From Geodermatophilus sp. YIM 151500 (GTDB taxonomy: Bacteria > Actinomycetota > Actinomycetes > Mycobacteriales > Geodermatophilaceae): a stretch of DNA of 64,000 nucleotides. The first letter of the stretch is position 1. The number at the start of each line of letters is the position of its first letter. A program made the translations under genes and the position numbers. The notes beneath the pieces were generated by a model that saw nothing but the letters and a program-made list of their open reading frames with translations, had not been told where the DNA came from and did not search any database. Below are positions 8,635 through 15,427 of this stretch, piece after piece. The stretch lies in assembly GCF_025716945.1 (NCBI RefSeq), contig NZ_JAOVZT010000007.1, positions 166,432 through 230,431 on the forward strand. Direction: 5' to 3'.

Positions 8635-10766
8635 CCACGCCGCCGGCGCCAGTCCCGCTCGACCCGCCCCCGGAGGACCCGACCGCGCTCGACGACCTCG
8701 CCGGCGACGCAGGAGTCGCCGCCGATCGGCTGGGGGAGCTCGCCGCGCACCTGGGCGGTCCCGCGGCCGCGGCGCCCCGCTGGCGGGGTGAGGACGCGGT
8801 GGCGGCCACCGCGCGCGTGGCCGTGATCGCCGACCTGGCGGCGGGCAGCGCCGCGGCCCTGCAGCGCGCCGCCGCGCGGCTGGTGGCCCACGCCGCGGAG
8901 CTGCGCGCCGTCCGCCGCCGGATCCGCCGGCTGCAGGAAGAGCAGGAGGAGGACTTCGCGCGCACGCGGATCCAGCTCTCCACGCCGCTGGACCCCGCCG
9001 GGTGGACCGCCACGGGACCGGTCCACGCGGCAACCGCCCTGGAGCGGCTCGCAGCGGCCGAGCGGGAGCGGAGCCGGGAGCACGCGCGCCTCCTCGACCG
9101 GCTGTCCGACGCGGACACCACCACCGTCCGGGCGCTCGCCCTCCCCGGCGGCGACGGGCCCACCGGCCCGTCGGGCGCGGTGCAGCGCTGGTCCGCCCAC
9201 CTGGTGGCCGTCCTGCCCGCCTGGGGCCGGGACGAGCTGGCCGACCGCGGCCGGGCCCTCGCCGACGCCTTCCTCGCGGGGCCGGGCGAGGAGGAGCACC
9301 TGATCTCCCTCGACGCGCTCGAACGGCGCGCCCGCGCCGTCGGGTCCGCCGCCGGCGAGGAGGCCTTCGCCGCGGCCTTCCTGGGCGGTCTCGGCGTCGC
9401 CGGCCTCCGCACGGCGCTGGAGACCGCCGCGCACGCCGACCTGGGCCCCGGCAGCGCCTTCGCGCGGTTGCTCGCGCGGGCGCTGGCCGCGGCCGCCGAT
9501 CCGGACGACGGCACCGTCGACGCCCCCGTCGCCGGCCTGCTCGCCGAGCCGCTCCTGTCACCGGCCGATCCGCCCGGTCCCGCCGAGGGCGTCGCCGGGG
9601 GCATCGCGGCCGTCCTGCTGGCCGGTGCCGGCGCCGGCGGCGCGCGGGGCGTCCCACCGGCGGTGGTGGCCTCGTGGGGGCGCGATCTGCTGGCCCGGGA
9701 GCGGGTGGCGGGAGCGCCACCGGCGGCGCCCCCCGGCACCGGTCCGGCGCGGCTCGACCCGGTGGGCGTCGTGCTGGACACCCTCGTCGCCGCGGGCTCC
9801 GCCGACGCCGGTGCGGCGCTGCTGGCCGACCGCGACACCTGGTCGACGCTGCTGGCGCGCGACCGGGGCGACGGCGGCGCACTGCTGGCCGAGGTGGTCG
9901 CGCTGGCCGGGCGGGCGGAGGGCGGAGCCGGCCAACGGGCGGTGCGCAGCGGCCTCGAGGCGCTCGGCGCGGGCATCCGCGACGGCGACCCCGCCCACCG
10001 GTCGGTCGACCTGGCGGTGGTCGCCCGGGTGGCGCCGGCGCTGGGGACGGCGATCGCCGGCCACGTCGGGCACACGGCCGAGCTGCTCGGCACCGCGCTC
10101 GACGGGCGGTCGACCGGCCCGGCCGATCCCGCCCTCCGCGGCCTGGGCCACCTGACCACCCACCGCGCCGCCGCCCACGCGGTGGAGGGGGCGCTGCGAG
10201 AGTGGGCGTCCCGGCGACCGGTGGAGCTCGGCCCGGCCGGGCCCATCGGCCCGCTGCCCGCCGTCGAGGTGCCGAGCGCGTACCTCGCCGTCCAGGAGTA
10301 CGGCCAGCGCCTGGCCGCGGCGATGAACGGGTTCGACCGCCAGGCCGAGGCGTTGCTCCGCAAGCGGCGGTGGGATGCCACGGTGGGCCTGCTGTGCCTG
10401 GTGCTGCGCGGGCCCTGGGGCGAGGTGGCCGGTCTCGTCGAGCCCTTTGCCGCGCACTGGCTGCGGGCCGACGGCACCTGGGACGACGGCGCCGAGCGGG
10501 GCCTGCCCGTCCGCCCGACCGACGCCGGCCGCGCCGCCCTCGCGGCGCTGCCACCCGACCAGCGGGCGCACGCGGTGGCCGCCGCCCGCACGGCGGAGAC
10601 CTCCTTCCGGTTGACCGCGCACGCGCTCGGCTCGCCGGAACCACCGAGGTCCCCGGAGTGGAGCTTCTCGGAGGAGCTGCGGGAGGCGGCCCTGTCGGCG
10701 GCGACGGACCTCGGCCTCGGCCGCTGGGAGGAGCGCGACGGGCCGGAGAAGGGGAGGAAGCGGTGA
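8631..10766 (+). CDS. large DUF6571-like protein with N-terminal WXG100-type region
   Basis: The 711-residue protein begins with a Pro-rich segment, then a helical hairpin with a WRG motif near residues 51-53. A second helical region (residues about 85-150) contains the charged coil RRIRRLQEEQEEDFARTRI. The rest is Ala/Gly-rich and helical, without recognisable catalytic motifs. Size, WXG-like N-terminus and pairing with a small helical gene resemble large actinobacterial proteins of the DUF6571 type (recalled, not searched), which are suspected type VII substrates. No ESX machinery genes are nearby. It is coupled to the upstream gene by a GTGA overlap. Confidence 0.62.
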   Translation: MTTPPAPVPLDPPPEDPTALDDLAGDAGVAADRLGELAAHLGGPAAAAPRWRGEDAVAATARVAVIADLAAGSAAALQRAAARLVAHAAELRAVRRRIRRLQEEQEEDFARTRIQLSTPLDPAGWTATGPVHAATALERLAAAERERSREHARLLDRLSDADTTTVRALALPGGDGPTGPSGAVQRWSAHLVAVLPAWGRDELADRGRALADAFLAGPGEEEHLISLDALERRARAVGSAAGEEAFAAAFLGGLGVAGLRTALETAAHADLGPGSAFARLLARALAAAADPDDGTVDAPVAGLLAEPLLSPADPPGPAEGVAGGIAAVLLAGAGAGGARGVPPAVVASWGRDLLARERVAGAPPAAPPGTGPARLDPVGVVLDTLVAAGSADAGAALLADRDTWSTLLARDRGDGGALLAEVVALAGRAEGGAGQRAVRSGLEALGAGIRDGDPAHRSVDLAVVARVAPALGTAIAGHVGHTAELLGTALDGRSTGPADPALRGLGHLTTHRAAAHAVEGALREWASRRPVELGPAGPIGPLPAVEVPSAYLAVQEYGQRLAAAMNGFDRQAEALLRKRRWDATVGLLCLVLRGPWGEVAGLVEPFAAHWLRADGTWDDGAERGLPVRPTDAGRAALAALPPDQRAHAVAAARTAETSFRLTAHALGSPEPPRSPEWSFSEELREAALSAATDLGLGRWEERDGPEKGRKR

Positions 10767-10884
10767 CCGTCACCCGATCCGGTGACAAGTCGTCTGTTTA
10801 CAACCACGGAGCGTGACGACATGACTGGCCGTCACCCGTTAGTGATCGACGGTGCTTGCCCGTCCGGGTGACGGGAAGCAATGT
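10762..10884 (+). promoter_or_regulatory. cluster of GTCACC/GGTGAC half-sites and possible promoter upstream of the repeat micro-ORF
   Basis: Five hexamers of this type occur within about 110 bases: GGTGAC at 10762, GTCACC at 10769, GGTGAC at 10781, GTCACC at 10831 and GGTGAC at 10867. Related GTGA sites lie at 10812 and 10842. The first three form alternating palindromes with 1-base and 6-base spacers, and TCAC-N6-GTGA lies at 10832-10845. These look like operator sites; the TNAC...GTNA layout resembles BldD boxes of Streptomyces. A possible promoter, TTGCCC (10856) and CAATGT (10879) with 17-base spacing, overlaps the cluster. Confidence 0.45.
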
Positions 10885-10976
10885 GCCGGGTGCGGTCCGT
10901 ACCGAACGACGCTCTGCCCCCGCGCGTGAGTGACTGCCGCACTCGTCGCAGTCGGTCGTGCCTTGAGGAGGACGTC

Positions 10977-11105
10977 ATGAGCAGCATGCAGAGCGCAGTC
11001 GTGTCCCGTCGCGGGGCCTCGTGGTCGCGGGGGGCCTCGTGGTCGCGGGGGGCCTCGTGGTCGCGCGGCGCCTCCTGGTCCCGCGGCGCCAAGTGGTCGC
11101 ACTGA
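10977..11105 (+). CDS. 42-residue Trp-rich repeat peptide (five RGASWS units)
   Basis: A short gene with an excellent ribosome site (GAGGAGG, 6 bases before ATG). It encodes a 12-residue leader (MSSMQSAVVSRR...) followed by four RGASWS units, a variant RGAKWS and a final His. The product would be basic, rich in Trp, Ser, Gly and Arg, and has no membrane segment or Cys. Units 4 and 5 use different codons from units 1-3 for the same residues, which argues that the peptide, not the DNA, is conserved. Similar WS repeats are recalled in tails of some actinobacterial subtilisin-like proteases, but no protease is here. It lies between an operator-like cluster and a strong terminator, upstream of the GGDEF-EAL gene. 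Function unknown. Confidence 0.7.
   Translation: MSSMQSAVVSRRGASWSRGASWSRGASWSRGASWSRGAKWSH
11010..11099 (+). repeat. five 18-bp tandem repeats coding RGASWS
   Basis: The units start at 11010, 11028, 11046, 11064 and 11082. Units 2 and 3 are identical, unit 1 differs by one base, and units 4 and 5 differ at synonymous third positions except for Ser to Lys (AAG) in unit 5. The array is wholly inside the micro-ORF. Confidence 0.9.
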
Positions 11106-11201
11106 GCGGATCCCTCGCGTCGGTCCCTCCGACGCGCTGAGGCGGCCCTCGGGCCCCGCCCCAGAACCTGCCTTCCGCATCCCGCCGGCTCCGGCCGGCA
11201 C

Positions 11202-11238
11202 GAGCAGGGCAGCCGGTCGCCGACCGGCTGCCCTGCTC
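11202..11238 (+). terminator. strong hairpin terminator after the repeat micro-ORF
   Basis: A perfect 16-bp stem (GAGCAGGGCAGCCGGT) with a five-base loop lies 97 bases after the micro-ORF stop. It separates the micro-ORF from the GGDEF-EAL gene, so the micro-ORF is probably its own transcript. No U-tract is present. Confidence 0.8.
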
Positions 11239-11383
11239 GCGTCCGGGGACCGCGCGATCGCCCCACGCCGGGTCTGCGGGCCCCGCGCCCGGCCGGGGGC
11301 GGGCCGATCCGCGGGGGCCGCCCGCGCAGGGTGCGCTGCTAGCCTCTGGCCGCCCACCTTCCCCGGGGAAACGCAGGTTTGCC

Positions 11384-13921
11384 GTGGCCGAGCCGGACGA
11401 GCGCGCGCCCGACCGGTCCTCGACCGATCGGAGCCCGTGGGCGGTGACGGCCGTCGTCCTGGCCTGCACCGTGCCCGTGGCCGTCGGGACGCTGTCGCCG
11501 CGGTTGTCCTCGGTCGACGTCCTGCCGCTGCTCGCCGTGGCCCTGGCCATGGTCGTGGCCGAGTCGCTGACGTTGCGCTTCGAGTTCCGCTCGCACGGCT
11601 TCACCTGGTCGGCGAGCGAGCTGGCGCTGGTCATCGCGCTCGTGCAGATCGGGGGGACGTGGACGGCCATCGCCCGCGCGGTCGCCGTGGGGGTCGTCGT
11701 CCTCGCGCAGGGGTTCCCCCGGGCCAAGGTGCTGTTCAACGCCGCCGTCGCGGTGCTCGAGGTGTGCGCCGCCGTCCTGGTCCTCGACGCGCTGCCGGGA
11801 GGCGCGATCACCGAGCCGCTGACCTGGCTGGCGTACCTGGTCGCGTTGTTCGCCGCCAACCTGGTCGGCACGCTGCTCATCGCGGCGGCCATCACCGCGA
11901 CGGAGGGCTACCCGGGCCGCACGCTGTGGGCGCGGTTGTTCGTCCCCGTCCTGTTCGTCGGCCCGATGTCCGCCGTGGTCGGGTTGGCCGTGCTCAACCT
12001 GGTCGCGGTGACCGCCTGGACGTGGCTGCTGATCGTGCCGATCATCGTGGCGCTGGCGCTCCTCTACCGCCGCTTCGGCGCGGTGACGCGGGAGAGCCAG
12101 GCCCTGGAGCAGGTGTACGCGTTCGCGCGGCGGGTGGAGCAGCTGCCGGCCGACGAGGACGGCACCCCGCAGGTCGTCGAGGCGGTCCGGGAGCTGATGC
12201 ACGCCGAGCGTGCCGCTCTGTGGCTGCCGCCGTACCTGGACGAGGAGCCGCGGCTGGTCGTCGCCGCGGAGGACGGCTCGGTCTGGTACGACGGGCCCGG
12301 CGACCCGGACGACCTGTTCCGGCGCCGGGCCGTCGAGGGCGACGAGACCCCGGTGCTGGGATCGCTGGCCCGCGCCGACCGTCAGGAGGCCGCGGCGCTG
12401 GCGCGTCGGGGCGTCTCCGACCTGCTCGGGGCGCCGGTGGTCACGGCGGCCGGCGAGCCGGGCTACCTCGAGGTGTGCGACCGCCGCGGCGACAACCTCT
12501 CGTTCGTCGAGAGCGACCGGTCGGCGCTGGACTCCATGCTCACCCACGTCAACGCCGCCATCCGCCAGCAGCAGTTGCTCACCCAGATCCGCTACGACGC
12601 CGACCACGACCGGTTGACCGGGCTGCCCAACCGGCAGCGCCTGGCGGCCGAGATCGACCAGTTGCTGGCCGCGGACCCGGTCGGCGCCCGCGCCGGGCTC
12701 GTCCTCGCCTCGCTGGGCAACTACACCGAGGTCACCGACACCCTGGGGCACGCGGCCAGCGACGAGCTGCTGCTGGTGACCGCCGGGCTGCTGCGCGAGC
12801 ACGCGCCCCCGCAGGCCTTGGTGGCGCGGATGGAGGGCGACCAGTTCGCCGTCCTGCTGCCCGGCCTCTCCCTGGCGGCCACCGAGCGCGCCGCGCGGCG
12901 GCTGCGGGAGGCGGCATCCTGCCGCGCCCGGGTGGCGGGGCTCGACCTCGAGGTCACGCTGACCATCGGGGTGGCGGCCGCGCCGGTGCACGGCACCGAC
13001 TCGGGCACCCTCATGCAGCGGGCCGACGTCGCCCTGCTGGCCGCCGGCGGCTCCGGCGGCGTGGCCAGCTACCACCCGGTGCTCGACCAGCAGAGCCTGC
13101 GCCGGCTGCAGCTGGGCACCGAGCTGGAGCAGGCGATGCGCGACGGCTCCATCGGTGTCGTCTTCCAGCCGATCATCGACGCGCAGAGCTCCGACATCGT
13201 CTCCGTCGAGACCCTCGTCCGCTGGGCGCACCCGCGCTACGGCCCGATCCCGCCCGACGACTTCATCCACCTCGCCGAGCAGATCGGCCGCATCGGCGCG
13301 CTGACCGACCACGTGCTCGACCTGGCGCTGGCGCGCTGCCGCCGCTGGCTGGACCAGGACATCGCGCTGTCGGTGGCGGTCAACCTGTCCGCGCACTGCC
13401 TCGGCGAGCCCGACCTGGTCGCACGGGTCCGCCGGGCGCTGCAGCGCCACGGCGTGCCGGGCGAGCTGCTCACCCTGGAGCTGACCGAGGGCAGCGTCGT
13501 GAGCGACTCGGTGCGCGGCAGCACGGTGCTCGGCGACCTGCACGCGCTGGGCCTGCGGCTGTCGATGGACGACTTCGGGACCGGCTACTCGTCGCTGTCG
13601 CAGCTGCGCCACCTGCCCATCGACGAGGTCAAGATCGACAAGTCCTTCGTGCTGGGCATGTCGACCAGCCAGGGCGAGTCGTTCATCGCCCGCTCGATCA
13701 TCGAGCTCGCGCACAACCTGGGCCTCCGGGTGGTCGCCGAGGGTGTCGAGGACGAGGCGACCCGCAACCTGCTGGCCGAGATGGGGTGCGACAAGCTGCA
13801 GGGTTTCCTGGTCAGCCGCCCGCTGCCGGAGGACCGCCTGGAAAGCTGGCTGCTGGCGCGCACCGGTGTCCGGACGGCAGCCCCCGGGGCGGCTCACCGG
13901 CGGCTGTTCGTCCGCACGTGA
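11384..13921 (+). CDS. membrane sensor GGDEF-EAL protein (cyclic di-GMP turnover)
   Basis: The 845-residue protein has an N-terminal membrane domain (about 18-228, six to eight helices), a GAF-like region (about 245-395), a GGDEF domain (about 403-565) and an EAL domain (about 585-830). The GGDEF signature is EGDQF at 484-488, where the first Gly and the metal-binding Glu are replaced, so cyclase activity is doubtful. The EAL domain has ETLVRW at 609 instead of EAL but keeps the key residues NLS, ELTE, DDFGTG, KIDKSF, VAEGVE and QGF, so it is probably an active cyclic di-GMP phosphodiesterase. It likely senses a membrane signal. The GTG start has only a weak ribosome site. Confidence 0.88.
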   Translation: MAEPDERAPDRSSTDRSPWAVTAVVLACTVPVAVGTLSPRLSSVDVLPLLAVALAMVVAESLTLRFEFRSHGFTWSASELALVIALVQIGGTWTAIARAVAVGVVVLAQGFPRAKVLFNAAVAVLEVCAAVLVLDALPGGAITEPLTWLAYLVALFAANLVGTLLIAAAITATEGYPGRTLWARLFVPVLFVGPMSAVVGLAVLNLVAVTAWTWLLIVPIIVALALLYRRFGAVTRESQALEQVYAFARRVEQLPADEDGTPQVVEAVRELMHAERAALWLPPYLDEEPRLVVAAEDGSVWYDGPGDPDDLFRRRAVEGDETPVLGSLARADRQEAAALARRGVSDLLGAPVVTAAGEPGYLEVCDRRGDNLSFVESDRSALDSMLTHVNAAIRQQQLLTQIRYDADHDRLTGLPNRQRLAAEIDQLLAADPVGARAGLVLASLGNYTEVTDTLGHAASDELLLVTAGLLREHAPPQALVARMEGDQFAVLLPGLSLAATERAARRLREAASCRARVAGLDLEVTLTIGVAAAPVHGTDSGTLMQRADVALLAAGGSGGVASYHPVLDQQSLRRLQLGTELEQAMRDGSIGVVFQPIIDAQSSDIVSVETLVRWAHPRYGPIPPDDFIHLAEQIGRIGALTDHVLDLALARCRRWLDQDIALSVAVNLSAHCLGEPDLVARVRRALQRHGVPGELLTLELTEGSVVSDSVRGSTVLGDLHALGLRLSMDDFGTGYSSLSQLRHLPIDEVKIDKSFVLGMSTSQGESFIARSIIELAHNLGLRVVAEGVEDEATRNLLAEMGCDKLQGFLVSRPLPEDRLESWLLARTGVRTAAPGAAHRRLFVRT

Positions 13922-13925
13922 GAGA

Positions 13926-13981
13926 GGGCCTCCCTGCTCCCCACCGCTCGCACGCTCGCGGCGGGCCCTGCAGGGAGGCCC
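13926..13981 (+). terminator. family A hairpin after the GGDEF-EAL gene
   Basis: The outer arms GGGCCTCCCTGC and complement are perfect over 12 bases. The interior carries the family core (CCCCACC, GCTCGCACGCTCGCGG, CGGGCCCTG) found at about a dozen other 3' ends in this window. It starts four bases after the stop and precedes the tRNA-Thr promoter. Confidence 0.75.
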
Positions 13982-13993
13982 GGGGCCATCGGG

Positions 13994-13999
13994 TACAGT
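13994..13999 (+). promoter_or_regulatory. likely -10 box of tRNA-Thr
   Basis: TACAGT ends 20 bases before the tRNA-Thr 5' end. No clear -35 is seen. Confidence 0.4.
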
Positions 14000-14019
14000 C
14001 GTCGACGGCTCCGGCCACG

Positions 14020-14092
14020 GCCCCTTTAGCTCAGTCGGCAGAGCGTCTCCATGGTAAGGAGAAGGTCTACGGTTCGATTCCGTAAAGGGGCT
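14020..14092 (+). tRNA. tRNA-Thr (anticodon GGT)
   Basis: A 73-base cloverleaf with acceptor GCCCCTT/AAGGGGC, discriminator T, D-arm TAGCTCAGTCGGCAGAGC, anticodon loop ATGGTAA (GGT) and T-loop TTCGATT. It reads ACC and ACU. Confidence 0.95.
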
Positions 14093-14166
14093 CTGACCCG
14101 CGTTCACCTCGCGCGGGTATCCTGACCGACCGGTCCTGTCGCCCGACCGGGCCGCCCGGTCCCTCC

Positions 14167-14240
14167 GGCGGTGTAGCTCAGCCAGGCAGAGCAAGCGGCT
14201 CATAATCGCTGTGTCACCGGTTCAAATCCGGTCACCGCTA
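14167..14240 (+). tRNA. tRNA-Met (anticodon CAT, elongator type)
   Basis: A 74-base cloverleaf with acceptor GGCGGTG/CACCGCT (first pair G-U), discriminator A and loop CTCATAA. The paired position 1-72 argues against initiator tRNA, which has a 1-72 mismatch. A lysidine-modified Ile tRNA cannot be fully excluded from sequence alone. A TATCCT at 14118 may be its -10 box. Confidence 0.92.
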
Positions 14241-14244
14241 CTTC

Positions 14245-14270
14245 CGACGGGCCCCCAGGTGGGCCCGTCG
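14245..14270 (+). terminator. hairpin after tRNA-Met
   Basis: Perfect 10-bp arms (CGACGGGCCC) with a six-base loop, starting four bases after the tRNA. Confidence 0.65.
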
Positions 14271-14346
14271 TCGCGTCGGACCCTCGGGCCGACCGCACCG
14301 ACGGGCCCGGAGCCGGCCCGAACCGACAAGGCGAGGAGAGCACCCC

Positions 14347-14511
14347 GTGGCAGCCACCGACATCCGTCCGAAGATCACCCTGGCCTGCCAGGAGTGCAAG
14401 AACCGCAACTACATCACCCGCAAGAACCGGCGGAACGACCCCGACCGGCTCGAGCTGCGGAAGTACTGCCCGTACGACCGCAAGCACACCGTGCACCGCG
14501 AGACCCGCTGA
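14347..14511 (+). CDS. rpmG: 50S ribosomal protein L33
   Basis: The 54-residue L33 matches the family across its length ([13 protein letters not shown] start, [26 protein letters not shown] end). The first zinc pair CQEC (Cys14, Cys17) is intact. The second is CPYD (Cys41, Asp44), so one of four usual ligands is changed; binding by three Cys plus Asp or a nearby His is possible. The neighbours hadA, hadB, trpT, secE and nusG are those of mycobacterial rpmG2. The start is GTG, after GAGGAGAG. Confidence 0.93.
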   Translation: MAATDIRPKITLACQECKNRNYITRKNRRNDPDRLELRKYCPYDRKHTVHRETR

Positions 14512-14515
14512 CCCG

Positions 14516-14968
14516 GTGCCGCTCGACAGGTCGCTGGCGGGGCGCAGCTATCCGCCGTCGGCCGTCTACGAGGTGGGCCGCGCCAAGATCGCCGAGTTCG
14601 CGCGGGCGGTCGGCGCCGACGACGCGGTTCACACCGACCCCGGCGCGGCCCGTGCCGCCGGCCATCCCGACGTCGTCGCCCCGCCGACGTTCGCCATCGT
14701 CGTGACCCTCGGCGCCGCCGACGTCGTGCTCGACGATCCCGACGTCGATCTCGACTACGGCCGCGTGGTCCACGGGGAGCAGCGCTTCACCCATCACCGG
14801 CCGATCCGGGCAGGCGACCGGCTGGTCAGCACGACCACGATCGACGCCGCGCGCACGGTCGCCGGGAACGACCTGCTCACGACGCGCGTCGACGTCCGCA
14901 CCGAGGACGGCGAGGACGTGTGCACCGCCGTGTCGGTGCTCGTGGCCCGGGGCGGGGGTCCGGCGTGA
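14516..14968 (+). CDS. hadA: hydroxyacyl dehydratase subunit HadA-like (MaoC hot-dog fold)
   Basis: This 150-residue protein is the N-terminal-type hot-dog subunit (FAS1-like dehydratase) of a two-subunit (3R)-hydroxyacyl dehydratase. It has GRSYPPSAVYEVGRAKIAEFARAVG, then GHPDVVAPPTFAIV and the RFTHHRPIRAGD segment. In mycobacteria HadA pairs with HadB in fatty-acid synthase II; here the substrate is unknown. It starts four bases after rpmG and overlaps hadB by four bases, so the three genes form a translationally coupled unit. Confidence 0.85.
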   Translation: MPLDRSLAGRSYPPSAVYEVGRAKIAEFARAVGADDAVHTDPGAARAAGHPDVVAPPTFAIVVTLGAADVVLDDPDVDLDYGRVVHGEQRFTHHRPIRAGDRLVSTTTIDAARTVAGNDLLTTRVDVRTEDGEDVCTAVSVLVARGGGPA

Positions 14969-15390
14969 CCCGCCGGACCGCGGCCGACGCCCCGGTCGGC
15001 GCCGAGCTGCCCGAGCGGGTCTTCCCCGTCACGCGCGCCGACCTGGTGCGCTACGCCGGCGCCTCCGGCGACTTCAACCCGATCCACTGGAGCGACCGGG
15101 TCGCCACGTCCGTCGGCCTGCCCGGGGTGATCGCCCACGGCATGCTGACGATGGGCCTGGCCGGCCGCGCGGTCAGCGACTGGGCCGGCGACCCGGCCGC
15201 CGTCGTCGAGTACCACGTGCGCTTCGGGCGGCCGGTGGAGGTGCCCGACGACGACCGCGGCGCCGAGATCGCCGTCCGCGGCGTGGTGGCCGCCGGGCTC
15301 GACGGCGGGCGGGTGCGCGTCGACCTCACGGTCACCAGCGGCGGCGAGAAGGTGCTCTCGCTCGCCCGGGCGGTCGTGCAGCTGGCCTGA
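14965..15390 (+). CDS. hadB: hydroxyacyl dehydratase subunit HadB-like (MaoC, catalytic)
   Basis: This 141-residue MaoC-like subunit has the catalytic dyad of hydratase 2 enzymes: Asp36 and His41 in GASGDFNPIHW. The family segment GVIAHGMLTMGLAGRAV follows. It should form the active heterodimer with HadA, removing water from (3R)-hydroxyacyl thioesters. The GTG used here overlaps the hadA stop (GTGA) and gives the usual length. The third mycobacterial gene, hadC, is absent. Confidence 0.87.
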   Translation: MTRRTAADAPVGAELPERVFPVTRADLVRYAGASGDFNPIHWSDRVATSVGLPGVIAHGMLTMGLAGRAVSDWAGDPAAVVEYHVRFGRPVEVPDDDRGAEIAVRGVVAAGLDGGRVRVDLTVTSGGEKVLSLARAVVQLA

Positions 15391-15427
15391 CCGGGCCGGG
15401 TGCCCCCGGCGACGTCGGCCGGCCTGG

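Noticed and set aside
11010..11099. CRISPR-like array
   Set aside because: Units are contiguous 18-base coding repeats without spacers.
10762..11383. Cyclic di-GMP riboswitch upstream of the GGDEF-EAL gene
   Set aside because: I could not find the conserved GEMM core; palindromic operators explain the structure better.
10975..11895. Minus-strand open frame over the repeat micro-ORF
   Set aside because: Without a ribosome site; the plus-strand ORF has GAGGAGG at proper spacing and synonymous variation fits its frame.
11339..14203. Long open frame antisense to the GGDEF-EAL gene and tRNAs
   Set aside because: It runs through two tRNA genes and has shadow composition.
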